A DNA stretch of 64,000 nt from RAM1 sp050247515. GTDB lineage: Bacteria > Pseudomonadota > Gammaproteobacteria > Burkholderiales > Burkholderiaceae_C. Positions 8,201 to 18,183 of the stretch are shown piece after piece (the stretch's first letter is position 1; each line of letters begins with the position of its first letter). The position numbers were made by a program, and so were the translations under genes. The stretch lies in assembly GCA_050247515.1 (NCBI GenBank), contig JBFWUB010000004.1, positions 62,001 through 126,000 of the forward strand, read 5' to 3'. Under the pieces are notes generated by a model. That model saw nothing but the letters and a program-made list of their open reading frames with translations. It did no database searches and was not told where the DNA came from.

Positions 8201-11200
8201 TGCCGAAGCGCACAGACATCAAAAGCGTCCTCATCATCGGTGCCGGCCCGATCATCATCGGCCAGGCCTGCGAGTTTGACTATTCAGGCGTGCAGGCCTG
8301 CAAGGCCCTGCGTGAAGAGGGCTTCAAGGTCATCCTGATCAACAGCAACCCCGCCACGATCATGACCGACCCGGCCACGGCCGACGTGACCTACATCGAG
8401 CCCATTACCTGGCAGACGGTCGAGAAAATCATCGCCAAGGAGCGTCCCGACGCGATCCTGCCCACCATGGGCGGCCAGACCGCGCTGAACTGCGCGCTGG
8501 ACCTGTGGCGCAACGGCGTACTGGACAAATACAAGGTCGAGCTGATCGGCGCCACGCCCGAGGCCATCGACAAGGCCGAAGACCGCCTGAAGTTCAAGGA
8601 CGCGATGACCAAAATCGGGCTGGGCTCGGCCCGATCGGGCATCGCGCACAGCATGGACGAAGCCTGGGCCGTGCAGAAGACGGTGGGTTTCCCCACGGTG
8701 ATCCGCCCCAGCTTCACGCTGGGCGGCACGGGCGGCGGCATTGCCTACAACCCGGAAGAGTTTGAAGTCATCTGCAAGCGCGGCCTGGAAGCCTCGCCCA
8801 CCAACGAGCTGCTGATTGAAGAGTCGCTGCTCGGCTGGAAAGAGTACGAAATGGAAGTCGTGCGCGACAAGGCCGACAACTGCATCATCATCTGCTCGAT
8901 CGAAAACCTGGACCCGATGGGCGTGCACACCGGCGACTCCATCACGGTGGCGCCGGCCCAGACGCTGACCGACAAGGAATACCAGATCATGCGCAATGCG
9001 TCCCTCGCGGTGCTGCGCGAGATCGGCGTGGACACCGGCGGCTCCAATGTGCAGTTCTCGGTCAACCCGAAAGACGGGCGCATGATCGTGATCGAGATGA
9101 ACCCGCGCGTGTCGCGTTCATCGGCGCTGGCGTCCAAGGCCACCGGCTTTCCGATTGCCAAAGTGGCGGCGAAGCTGGCCGTGGGCTACACGCTGGACGA
9201 GTTGCGCAACGAGATCACTGGCGGCGCGACGCCCGCCAGTTTCGAGCCCAGCATCGATTACGTGGTCACCAAGATTCCGCGCTTCGCGTTCGAGAAATTT
9301 CCCACCGCCGACAGCCGCCTGACGACGCAGATGAAGTCGGTGGGTGAGGTCATGGCCATGGGCCGGACCTTCCAGGAGTCCTTCCAGAAGGCCCTGCGCG
9401 GCCTGGAAGTGGGCGTGGACGGCCTGAACGAAAAGACGCAAGACCGCGAAGTGCTGGAAAAGGAACTGGGCGAGCCCGGTCCCGAGCGAATCTGGTACGT
9501 GGGCGATGCCTTCGCCCAGGGCATGAGTGTGGACGAAGTGTTTGCACTGACCAGGATTGACCCGTGGTTCCTGGTCCAGATCGAGGAGATTGTGAAGATC
9601 GAGCTGGAGCTCGAAAAGACCACGCTGGACGCGTTGAGCCGCGAGGAACTGCTCGCACTCAAGAAAAAGGGCTTCTCCGACCGGCGCCTGGCACGCCAGC
9701 TCAAGACCACCGACAAGGTCATCCGCGAAAAGCGCCATGCGCTGGGCATCCGCCCGGTGTACAAGCGTGTGGACACCTGCGCGGCCGAATTCGCCACCAA
9801 CACCGCCTACATGTACTCCACGTACGAGGACGAGTGCGAGTCAGAACCCACCAACAACAAGAAGATCATGGTGCTGGGCGGTGGCCCCAACCGCATCGGC
9901 CAGGGCATCGAATTTGACTACTGCTGCGTGCATGCCGCGCTGGCCATGCGTGAAGACGGCTACGAGACCATCATGGTCAACTGCAACCCCGAGACCGTCT
10001 CCACCGACTACGACACCTCGGACCGCCTGTATTTCGAGCCGCTGACACTCGAAGACGTGCTGGAAATCGTGGACAGGGAAAGGCCGCACGGCGTGATTGT
10101 GCAGTACGGCGGCCAGACGCCATTGAAGCTTGCGCTGGGCCTGGAGGCCGCGGGCGTGCCCATCATTGGCACCAGCCCCGACATGATCGACGCAGCCGAA
10201 GACCGCGAGCGCTTCTCCGCGCTTTTGCGCGAGCTGGATCTCAAGCAGCCGCCCAACGCCACCGCGCGCACCGAAGCCGAAGCGTTGGAGAAAGCCTCTT
10301 CGCTGGGCTACCCGCTGGTGGTTCGCCCCAGCTACGTGCTGGGCGGCCGTGCGATGGAAATCGTGCATGAGCAGCGCGACCTGGAGCGCTACATGCGTGA
10401 AGCCGTGAAGGTCAGCAACGATTCGCCGGTGCTGCTGGACCGCTTCCTGAACGACGCGATCGAGTGCGATGTGGACTGCCTGCGCGACCCGGAGGGCAAG
10501 ACCTTCATCGGCGGCGTGATGGAGCACATTGAGCAGGCGGGCGTGCACAGCGGCGACTCCGCCTGCTCGCTGCCGCCTTATTACCTGTCCAGGGCGACCG
10601 TGGACGAGCTCAAGCGGCAGTCGGCCGCCATGGCCGGCGCGCTGAACGTGGTCGGCCTGATGAACGTGCAGTTCGCCATCCAGGAAGTGGACGGCAAGGA
10701 CGTGATCTACGTGCTGGAAGTCAACCCGCGGGCTTCGCGTACCGTGCCTTTCGTGTCCAAGGCCACGGGCATCCAGCTGGCCAAGGTGGCTGCGCGCTGC
10801 ATGGCGGGCCAGTCGCTGGCGTCGCAGGGCATCACCAAAGAAGTGACCCCGCCTTACTTCAGCGTCAAGGAGGCCGTGTTCCCGTTCGTCAAGTTCCCGG
10901 GCGTGGACACCATCCTGGGGCCCGAGATGAAATCCACCGGCGAAGTCATGGGCGTGGGCAAGACCTTTGGTGAAGCCTTCGTCAAGAGCCAGCTGGGCGC
11001 AGGCACCAAGCTGCCGCGCCCGGGCGACACGGTGAAGAAGGTGTTCCTGACCGTCAAGAACAGCGACAAGCCGCGTGCCGTGGAAGTGGCGCGCCAGCTG
11101 GCGTCCATGGGCTTTGACATCGTGGCCACCAAGGGCACGGCGGCGGCGATCACAGCAGCCGGCATTGCCTGCGAGACGGTCAACAAGGTCACCGAAGGCC

Positions 11201-11433
11201 GCCCGCACGTGGTGGACATGATCAAGAACAACGAGATTGCCCTGGTCATCAACACCGTTGAAGAGCGGCGCAACGCGATTGCCGACTCACGTGCCATCCG
11301 CACATCGGCGCTGCTGGCGCGCGTCACGACCTTCACTACCATCGCCGGGGCCGAGGCCGCGGTCGAAGGCATGAAGTACATGGACAACCTGGACGTGATA
11401 TCCGTCCAGGAGATGCATGCGCAACTGAGCTGA
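8200..11433 (+). CDS. carB: Carbamoyl-phosphate synthase, large subunit
   Basis: At 1077 residues this is the normal full length. Two homologous ATP-grasp halves are visible, starting around SVLIIGAGPIIIGQ and IMVLGGGPNRIGQ, each with a PTMGGQT- or YGGQTP-type loop. An MGS-like allosteric domain occupies the last 130 residues, from about VFLTVKNSDKPRAVEVAR. The two halves phosphorylate bicarbonate and carbamate. The gene is translationally coupled to carA by TAATG. Confidence 0.97.
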   Translation: MPKRTDIKSVLIIGAGPIIIGQACEFDYSGVQACKALREEGFKVILINSNPATIMTDPATADVTYIEPITWQTVEKIIAKERPDAILPTMGGQTALNCALDLWRNGVLDKYKVELIGATPEAIDKAEDRLKFKDAMTKIGLGSARSGIAHSMDEAWAVQKTVGFPTVIRPSFTLGGTGGGIAYNPEEFEVICKRGLEASPTNELLIEESLLGWKEYEMEVVRDKADNCIIICSIENLDPMGVHTGDSITVAPAQTLTDKEYQIMRNASLAVLREIGVDTGGSNVQFSVNPKDGRMIVIEMNPRVSRSSALASKATGFPIAKVAAKLAVGYTLDELRNEITGGATPASFEPSIDYVVTKIPRFAFEKFPTADSRLTTQMKSVGEVMAMGRTFQESFQKALRGLEVGVDGLNEKTQDREVLEKELGEPGPERIWYVGDAFAQGMSVDEVFALTRIDPWFLVQIEEIVKIELELEKTTLDALSREELLALKKKGFSDRRLARQLKTTDKVIREKRHALGIRPVYKRVDTCAAEFATNTAYMYSTYEDECESEPTNNKKIMVLGGGPNRIGQGIEFDYCCVHAALAMREDGYETIMVNCNPETVSTDYDTSDRLYFEPLTLEDVLEIVDRERPHGVIVQYGGQTPLKLALGLEAAGVPIIGTSPDMIDAAEDRERFSALLRELDLKQPPNATARTEAEALEKASSLGYPLVVRPSYVLGGRAMEIVHEQRDLERYMREAVKVSNDSPVLLDRFLNDAIECDVDCLRDPEGKTFIGGVMEHIEQAGVHSGDSACSLPPYYLSRATVDELKRQSAAMAGALNVVGLMNVQFAIQEVDGKDVIYVLEVNPRASRTVPFVSKATGIQLAKVAARCMAGQSLASQGITKEVTPPYFSVKEAVFPFVKFPGVDTILGPEMKSTGEVMGVGKTFGEAFVKSQLGAGTKLPRPGDTVKKVFLTVKNSDKPRAVEVARQLASMGFDIVATKGTAAAITAAGIACETVNKVTEGRPHVVDMIKNNEIALVINTVEERRNAIADSRAIRTSALLARVTTFTTIAGAEAAVEGMKYMDNLDVISVQEMHAQLS

Positions 11434-11442
11434 CCCGCCACC

Positions 11443-11448
11443 TATAAT
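11443..11448 (+). promoter_or_regulatory. greA promoter -10 box
   Basis: A perfect TATAAT lies ten bases after the carB stop and 57 bases before the greA start. No convincing -35 hexamer is present. It would give a greA transcript with a leader of about 50 bases that contains the GC hairpin at 11460. Confidence 0.5.
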
Positions 11449-11459
11449 TGGGCGAACCA

Positions 11460-11492
11460 CCGCCGGCCGGCAACGTCCGGCGGTTTCTATTT
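11460..11492 (+). terminator. Terminator-like hairpin in the greA leader
   Basis: CCGCCGG (11460-11466) pairs with CCGGCGG (11477-11483) around a 10-base loop and is followed by the T-rich stretch TTTCTATTT. It could terminate carAB transcripts, or act as an attenuator for transcripts starting at the TATAAT box at 11443. The T-run is interrupted, so termination would be partial at best. Confidence 0.55.
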
Positions 11493-11505
11493 GCCGGAGA
11501 GACAA

Positions 11506-11982
11506 ATGGCCACCATCCCCATCACCAAGCGCGGCGCCGAGAAGCTCAAGGCCGAGCTGCACGAGTTGAAGACCGTGCAGCGCCCCTGGGTCATCAACGC
11601 CATTGCCGAAGCCCGCGCCCAGGGCGATCTGAGCGAGAACGCCGAATACGAGGCCGCCAAGGACCGCCAGGGCTTCATTGAAGGCCGTATCCAGGAGGTC
11701 GAAGGCAAGCTGTCCGCCGCCCAGATCATTGATCCCGCGCAGGTCGATGCGGGCGGCAAGGTCGTGTTTGGCGCCACTGTCGAGCTTGAAGAGGAAAGCA
11801 CGGGCGACAAGGTGCGCTACCAGATCGTCGGCGAAGACGAGGCCGACCTCAAGCTCGGCCTGATCAACATCTCCAGCCCCATTGCCCGCGCGCTCATTGG
11901 CAAGGAAGAGGGCGACACCGCCGAGGTGCAGGCACCCGGCGGCGTCAAGCGCTACGAAATCGTCGCCGTCCACTACATCTGA
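11506..11982 (+). CDS. greA: Transcription elongation factor GreA
   Basis: GreA rescues backtracked RNA polymerase by stimulating transcript cleavage. The start is ATG 11506 with GGAGA upstream, giving 158 residues, a typical GreA length. The N-terminal coiled coil carries the acidic-tip segment DLSENAEYEAAKDRQ, and the C-terminal FKBP-like domain ends in GVKRYEIVAVHYI. A start at 11491 would only add five unconserved residues. Confidence 0.96.
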   Translation: MATIPITKRGAEKLKAELHELKTVQRPWVINAIAEARAQGDLSENAEYEAAKDRQGFIEGRIQEVEGKLSAAQIIDPAQVDAGGKVVFGATVELEEESTGDKVRYQIVGEDEADLKLGLINISSPIARALIGKEEGDTAEVQAPGGVKRYEIVAVHYI

Positions 11983-11996
11983 CACTCCGCGCGGCC

Positions 11997-12413
11997 ATGC
12001 GTGACCGTCTGCCCGTGATGTTCGCGGCCCTGTGGTGGGGCAGCCTGACCGCGGTGGGGTTCGTGGTGGTGCCCCAGCTTTTTGCCCATTTGCCCACGCC
12101 TGCCATGGCAGGCGCGATGGCGGCCCGGCTTTTCACGGCCCAGACCTGGGTCTCCCTGGCCTGTGGCGTACTGCTGCTGCTGGCGTCGCGCGAGCGTGGC
12201 GGCGGCGGTACCCGGCCGTGGGCCCCCGCGGCCCTGCCGTTCATCGTTGCCGGCCTGCTGCTGGCCTTGCTGGTGGAGTTTGCCGTTGCCCCGCGCATCG
12301 TGGCGCGCGAGAACCTGAAGCTCTGGCATGGCATGGGCAGCGCCATGTACCTGCTGCAGTGGCTGTGTGCGGGCCTGGCCCTCTGGCGCAGCCTGTCGCG
12401 CCGCGACGGCTGA
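11997..12413 (+). CDS. DUF4149-type small membrane protein
   Basis: This 138-residue protein has four hydrophobic segments, near residues 7-27, 48-64, 76-96 and 112-128. The layout and the conserved WWGSL and LWHGMG segments resemble the DUF4149 family, whose function is unknown. It follows greA by 14 bases and converges with yhbY two bases away. Expression with greA is likely. Confidence 0.75.
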   Translation: MRDRLPVMFAALWWGSLTAVGFVVVPQLFAHLPTPAMAGAMAARLFTAQTWVSLACGVLLLLASRERGGGGTRPWAPAALPFIVAGLLLALLVEFAVAPRIVARENLKLWHGMGSAMYLLQWLCAGLALWRSLSRRDG

Positions 12414-12415
12414 AT

Positions 12416-12895
12416 TCAGCCGCCCTGGGCGGCCTTCTTGGCCGATTTCTTCTTGGGCGGCTTGGCCCGCTTGATCTGTCCGCCGGAGGTCAGGCGCTGG
12501 TTGCCCAGCACACGCAGGGTCTTGATTTCGGGCCGCTGGCCGGCGCGCTTGCTGTACTTGATGACTTTCACGTCGCGCGGGCCGGGCATGCGGTCCTCGT
12601 CCTCGGCCTTGACCTTTGCGGGCTTGGGCCGCCACAGCACCAGCAGCTTGCCGATATGCTGGATCGGCGCGGCGTTCAGTTCGTCGGCCAGCGCCTGGTA
12701 CATGGCCTCGCGCTGCGCGCGGTCGTCGCCCAGCACGCGTACCTTGATCAGGCCGTGGGCATTCAGCGCGGCGTCGGTTTCCTTCCTGACGGCGGCCGTC
12801 AGGCCGTCATTGCCGATCATGACCACCGGGGACAGGTGATGGGCTTCGGCGCGGTGTTCCTTGCGCTGGGCGATGGTGAGTTGGATTTGGGGCAT
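12416..12895 (-). CDS. yhbY: YhbY-type CRM-domain RNA-binding protein
   Basis: The 159-residue protein starts at MPQIQLTIAQRKEHRAEAHH; 12 further upstream codons overlap the divergent rlmE promoter region and are unlikely. Residues 1-95 form a CRM domain with the GNDGLT loop (GxxG type), known from YhbY, which binds pre-50S ribosomal particles. The remaining 60 residues are a basic tail ending KKKSAKKAAQGG, longer than in the E. coli protein. It is divergent from rlmE, another 50S factor. Confidence 0.88.
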   Translation of the reverse strand: MPQIQLTIAQRKEHRAEAHHLSPVVMIGNDGLTAAVRKETDAALNAHGLIKVRVLGDDRAQREAMYQALADELNAAPIQHIGKLLVLWRPKPAKVKAEDEDRMPGPRDVKVIKYSKRAGQRPEIKTLRVLGNQRLTSGGQIKRAKPPKKKSAKKAAQGG

Positions 12896-12915
12896 GCCCG
12901 TATTATCGAGGCAGG

Positions 12916-13593
12916 ATGAAAGCCAAACCAAAGAGCGGCAAGGTCAACAAGGCCTGGCTGCACGATCACATCAATGACCCCTGGGTCAAGCTTGCGACCA
13001 GGGAGGGTTACCGCGCCCGTGCGGCGTACAAGCTCAAGGAAATCGACGAAACGCTGGGACTGATCAAGCCCGGCCACCTGGTGGTGGACCTGGGCTCGAC
13101 GCCGGGCGCCTGGAGTCAGTATGTACGTCGAAAGCTCTCGCCGGGGGGCGCGGCATCGGGCACGCTGAACGGCTGCATCATCGCGCTGGACCTGCTGCCC
13201 ATGGAGCCGATCGAAGGCGTGACCTTCATCCATGGCGACTTCCGCGAACCGGATGTGCTGGACCGGCTGCACGCTGAACTCGCCGGCCGGCAGGCCGACG
13301 TGGTGGTCTCGGACATGGCGCCCAACCTGTCGGGCATCGAATCTGCCGACGCGGCCCGGGTGGAGCACCTGATCGAGCTGGCCATTGAATTTGCCCAGGG
13401 GCACCTGAAACCCGAGGGCGCGCTGGTGGCCAAGGTGTTTCATGGCAGCGGCTACAGCCAGTTGGTGAACCTTTTCAAGGCGAACTTCCGCACCGTCAAA
13501 CCGCTCAAACCCAAGGCGTCGCGTGACCGGTCGTCAGAAACCTTCCTGATCGGCATGGGCCTCAAGCCGGCGGTCGGCGGGCCGAAACCCTGA
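12916..13593 (+). CDS. rlmE: 23S rRNA (uridine-2552) 2'-O-methyltransferase RlmE
   Basis: RlmE (FtsJ/RrmJ) methylates U2552 in the A loop of 23S rRNA late in 50S assembly. The 225 residues show a basic N-terminus, SAM motif I as DLGSTPGAWSQ, the catalytic Asp in VVSDMAPNLSG, Lys in LVAKVFHG and Glu in RDRSSETFLI. STPGAW replaces the more usual AAPGGW. Pairing with ftsH downstream is conserved in many proteobacteria. Confidence 0.95.
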   Translation: MKAKPKSGKVNKAWLHDHINDPWVKLATREGYRARAAYKLKEIDETLGLIKPGHLVVDLGSTPGAWSQYVRRKLSPGGAASGTLNGCIIALDLLPMEPIEGVTFIHGDFREPDVLDRLHAELAGRQADVVVSDMAPNLSGIESADAARVEHLIELAIEFAQGHLKPEGALVAKVFHGSGYSQLVNLFKANFRTVKPLKPKASRDRSSETFLIGMGLKPAVGGPKP

Positions 13594-13660
13594 GACTCAA
13601 GTCCTTGTTTGCCCTATGGATTCCGTAGCGAAAATACATCATTGCCTTGCTTGAAACACC

Positions 13661-13666
13661 TAAAAT
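13661..13666 (+). promoter_or_regulatory. Possible ftsH -10 box
   Basis: TAAAAT lies 39 bases before the ftsH start within the 112-base gap after rlmE. A CTTGAA motif at 13650 resembles a heat-shock (sigma-32) -35, but no CCCCAT -10 follows it at the right distance on this strand. The promoter class therefore remains open. Confidence 0.3.
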
Positions 13667-13705
13667 GGGGCGCAAGTAGTCCTCACGTCTTCCCCGGAGC
13701 CTCAG

Positions 13706-15622
<1,917 letters not shown>

Positions 15623-15643
15623 CACGGCAGGTGGCCATCACAC

Positions 15644-15669
15644 AAAAGGGACCTTCGCGGTCCCTTTTT
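15644..15669 (+). terminator. Intrinsic terminator after ftsH
   Basis: A perfect 10-bp stem, AAAAGGGACC against GGTCCCTTTT, closes a TTCGC loop and runs into five T residues. This is one of the clearest Rho-independent terminators in the window and separates ftsH from folP. Confidence 0.9.
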
Positions 15670-15685
15670 CACGACCCACCTGCAG

Positions 15686-15691
15686 CACAAT
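15686..15691 (+). promoter_or_regulatory. folP -10 box next to the start codon
   Basis: CACAAT lies seven bases before the folP ATG, just after the ftsH terminator. Initiation the usual 7 bases downstream would begin at or beside the ATG, giving a leaderless or nearly leaderless mRNA; no Shine-Dalgarno is visible. The -35 region is poor. Confidence 0.4.
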
Positions 15692-15698
15692 CCGGCCC

Positions 15699-16553
15699 AT
15701 GACCTGGCAAACATCACGCTTTCGTATCGATCTGACGCGCCCGCAGGTAATGGGCATCGTCAATGTGACACCGGACTCCTTTTCCGATGGTGGCATCTAC
15801 GCGGGCACCTGCGCTGCCGTGGCGCACTGCGAAACGCTGGTAGCCCAGGGCGCAGACATTCTGGACATTGGCGGTGAATCCAGCCGCCCCGGCACCGCCC
15901 CCGTGCCGCTGGACGAGGAACTGGCCCGTGTGCTGCCCGTGCTGCGTGAAGCCGTGATGCTGGGCGTGCCCGTCTCGGTGGACACCTACAAGGCCGAGGT
16001 CATGCGTCAGGCGCTGGATCTGGGCGCGGACATCATCAATGACATCTGGGCGTTGCGCCAGCCCGGCGCGCGCGAGGCCGTAGCCGCCCATGGCCGCTGC
16101 GGCGTCTGCCTGATGCACATGCACGGCGAGCCGCAGACCATGCAGCGCGCACCTATGGAGGGCGACGCCGTGCCACAGGTGCTGGCTTTCCTGCGCGGGC
16201 AGACCAGCGCGTTGCTGGCGCTGGGGGTGGACGCCGCGCGCATTGCATGGGACCCAGGCATTGGCTTTGGCAAGACCGTTGAGCAGAACTTTGCACTGCT
16301 GGCCCGCCAGGCCGAGCTGCTGGCCGACGGCTACACGCTGCTGGCGGGCTGGTCGCGCAAATCGTCGCTGGGCAGTGTCACGGGCCAGCCGGTGAACGAC
16401 CGCCTGGAAGCCAGCGTCACGGCGGCGGTGCTGGCGGTGGAGCGGGGCGCGCGCATCGTGCGGGTGCACGACGTGCGCGCAACCGTCGCCGCGCTGAAGG
16501 TCCTGGCCGCTACAATTTCAATAGCAAAAAAACCGATGGGGACAACGGCATGA
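15699..16553 (+). CDS. folP: Dihydropteroate synthase
   Basis: FolP joins para-aminobenzoate to hydroxymethyl-dihydropterin pyrophosphate in folate synthesis and is the sulfonamide target. The TIM-barrel protein of 284 residues has the signatures MGIVNVTPDSFSDGG, DIGGESSRPG and GWSRKSSLG. The last codons run through a short AT-rich palindrome (16509) and overlap the glmM start, so the C-terminal tail (ISIAKKPMGTTA) looks recently acquired. Confidence 0.95.
   Translation: MTWQTSRFRIDLTRPQVMGIVNVTPDSFSDGGIYAGTCAAVAHCETLVAQGADILDIGGESSRPGTAPVPLDEELARVLPVLREAVMLGVPVSVDTYKAEVMRQALDLGADIINDIWALRQPGAREAVAAHGRCGVCLMHMHGEPQTMQRAPMEGDAVPQVLAFLRGQTSALLALGVDAARIAWDPGIGFGKTVEQNFALLARQAELLADGYTLLAGWSRKSSLGSVTGQPVNDRLEASVTAAVLAVERGARIVRVHDVRATVAALKVLAATISIAKKPMGTTA
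16509..16525. repeat. AT-rich mini-palindrome at the folP/glmM junction
   Basis: GCTACAATTTCAATAGC has GCTA/TAGC arms like the element at 6274. It sits in the last folP codons, 24 bases before the glmM ATG, and contains TACAAT, a possible -10 box for glmM. Confidence 0.4.
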
Positions 16554-17884
16554 GCAGAAAATACTTTGGCACCGACGGCATCCGCGGCACCGTGGGCCAG
16601 GCGCCCATCACCCCTGACTTCGTGCTGCGGCTGGCCCATGCCGTGGGCCGCGTGCTCAAGCGCAGCGAGGAGCGGCCCACCGTGCTGATCGGCAAGGACA
16701 CCCGCATCTCGGGCTACATGCTGGAAAGCGCGCTCGAATCGGGCTTCAACTCCGCCGGGGTGGACGTGGTGCTGCTGGGGCCGTTGCCCACGCCGGGCGT
16801 GGCCTACCTCACGCGTGCGCAGCGGGCCAGCCTGGGCGTGGTGATCAGCGCCAGCCACAATGCCTTTGCGGACAACGGCATCAAGTTCTTCAGTGCCCAG
16901 GGCACCAAGCTGCCTGACGCCTGGGAGCTGGCCGTGGAGGCCGCGCTGGATGAACCGCCAGTGTGGGCGGATTCGGCGTCGCTGGGCAAGGCCCGCCGGC
17001 TCGATGACGCTGCCGGGCGCTACATCGAGTTCTGCAAGAGCACCTTCGCCAACGACCTGACGCTCAAGGGCCTGCGCATTGTGGTGGACGGCGCCCATGG
17101 CGCGGCGTACCACATAGCGCCCAAGGTGTTTCATGAGCTGGGCGCCGAGGTGCTGGCCATCGGGTGCGCGCCCGACGGGCTGAACATCAACCATGAAGTC
17201 GGGGCAACCCATCCTGAGGCGCTGGTGCGCGCCGTCAGGGCCAACCATGCCGATTACGGGATTGCGCTGGACGGCGACGCCGACCGGCTGCAGATGGTGG
17301 ACGCCAGCGGGCGCCTGTACAACGGCGACGAGGTGCTGTACCTCATGGTCGCCGAGCGGCTGGCACGCGATGAGGCCGTGCCGGGCGCCGTGGGCACGCT
17401 GATGACCAACATGGCTGTGGAAGTTGCGCTGAAGGCCCGCGGTGTGCAGTTCGTGCGCGCGAAGGTCGGCGACCGCTACGTCCTGGAAGAGCTGGAAAAG
17501 CACAAATGGCTGCTGGGCGGCGAGGGCTCGGGCCACCTGCTGGCCCTGGACAAGCACACCACCGGCGACGGCCTGATCAGCGCGCTGCAGGTGCTGCAGG
17601 CGTGCGTGCGCAGCGGCAAGAGCCTGTCGCAATTGCTGGCCGATGTGACGCTGTTTCCGCAAACACTCATCAACGTGCGCCTGCGCCCCGGGCAGGACTG
17701 GAAGGCCAATACCTTGCTGGCCGCAGAAACGAAGGCGGTGGAAGCCGAACTGGGTGACACGGGGCGCGTGCTGATTCGCGCCAGCGGCACCGAACCGCTG
17801 CTGCGCGTGATGGTCGAAGCGCGCAACGAACAGCAGGCTCTGGCCTGCGCTCAGCGCCTGGTGGACGCGGTCAAGGCAGGTTGA
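16550..17884 (+). CDS. glmM: Phosphoglucosamine mutase
   Basis: GlmM converts glucosamine-6-phosphate to glucosamine-1-phosphate, feeding UDP-GlcNAc for peptidoglycan and lipid A. The 444 residues carry the phosphoserine loop VVISASHNAFADNG near residue 105, the metal loop ALDGDADR near residue 245, the sugar loop GGEGSGHL and the C-terminal phosphate loop RASGTEPLLRV. It overlaps folP by four bases, a very common pair. Confidence 0.97.
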   Translation: MSRKYFGTDGIRGTVGQAPITPDFVLRLAHAVGRVLKRSEERPTVLIGKDTRISGYMLESALESGFNSAGVDVVLLGPLPTPGVAYLTRAQRASLGVVISASHNAFADNGIKFFSAQGTKLPDAWELAVEAALDEPPVWADSASLGKARRLDDAAGRYIEFCKSTFANDLTLKGLRIVVDGAHGAAYHIAPKVFHELGAEVLAIGCAPDGLNINHEVGATHPEALVRAVRANHADYGIALDGDADRLQMVDASGRLYNGDEVLYLMVAERLARDEAVPGAVGTLMTNMAVEVALKARGVQFVRAKVGDRYVLEELEKHKWLLGGEGSGHLLALDKHTTGDGLISALQVLQACVRSGKSLSQLLADVTLFPQTLINVRLRPGQDWKANTLLAAETKAVEAELGDTGRVLIRASGTEPLLRVMVEARNEQQALACAQRLVDAVKAG

Positions 17885-17890
17885 AGCGTG

Positions 17891-17971
17891 GCCCCCACGC
17901 TCGTCACTTCGTGTACTTCGCTGCCCCCCGAGGGGGCCGCAGTCGCCTTGGGGCGGCCCGGCGGCGACTGA
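17891..17971. repeat. Dispersed GC-rich repeat, copy 1
   Basis: This 81-base element follows the glmM stop. Its last 49 bases (from GCCCCCCGAGGGGGCC onward) are identical to those of the copy at 57849, and the first 30 differ by only a few bases. The core is a GC hairpin, GGCCGC...GCGGCC type, with no T-run. It lies directly in front of the stop of the small minus-strand frame at 17981. Confidence 0.85.
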
Positions 17972-17980
17972 AAAGCCGCT

Positions 17981-18109
17981 TCAGTGGGGCCTGCGCGCCA
18001 GCCGGTCGCGCAGGCGCCAGGCCTGCAGCGCCACCAGTTCGCCCAGGCCGCGCACGAGCTCAATGGACAGGGCCGCAATTTGCAGGGGCAACAGGCTCAG
18101 GTGTTTCAT
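17981..18109 (-). CDS. Small hypothetical protein (42 codons) behind a Pho-box-like site
   Basis: The frame runs from ATG 18109 to TGA 17981 and codes 42 residues starting MKHLSLLPLQIAALSIELVR. It is predicted to be helical: an amphipathic or weakly hydrophobic stretch to about residue 30, then a basic end (WRLRDRLARRPH). No homolog is recognised. It is included because a good PhoB-like site lies 23 bases upstream in the right orientation and codon use looks like real genes. The ribosome-binding site is weak (AGGG), so it could be leaderless or spurious. Confidence 0.45.
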   Translation of the reverse strand: MKHLSLLPLQIAALSIELVRGLGELVALQAWRLRDRLARRPH

Positions 18110-18131
18110 GCCCACACCCTAGCGCCGCCGT

Positions 18132-18149
18132 GTGACAGAACCATGTCAG
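18132..18149 (-). promoter_or_regulatory. Candidate Pho box facing the small frame
   Basis: On the minus strand the bases read CTGACATGGTTCTGTCAC: two half-sites, CTGACAT and CTGTCAC, 11 bp apart, against the PhoB consensus CTGTCAT-N4-CTGTCAT. Ten bases further is TAGGGT, a weak -10, then the ATG at 18109. Only one base per half-site departs from consensus. Confidence 0.5.
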
Positions 18150-18183
18150 CGCAACACCGCGCGCGGTAGTAAGCTGCGCAGCC

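Noticed and set aside
9841..11208. A 455-codon open frame on the minus strand opposite carB
   Set aside because: It is a shadow frame caused by GC-rich third positions. Its product has no domain and is His/Arg/Gly-rich, while carB on the other strand is complete and conserved. Similar long antisense frames opposite lpx genes, ftsH, ppk1 and addB were dropped for the same reason.
13650..13680. Heat-shock (sigma-32) promoter for ftsH
   Set aside because: CTTGAA is present, but no CCCCAT-type -10 follows on the plus strand; the nearby TAAAATGGGG would only fit the minus strand and lacks a partner there.
17881..18135. An 84-codon plus-strand frame after glmM
   Set aside because: It starts inside the dispersed repeat, has an arginine/alanine-rich product typical of noncoding GC-rich DNA, and lies opposite a better small frame.
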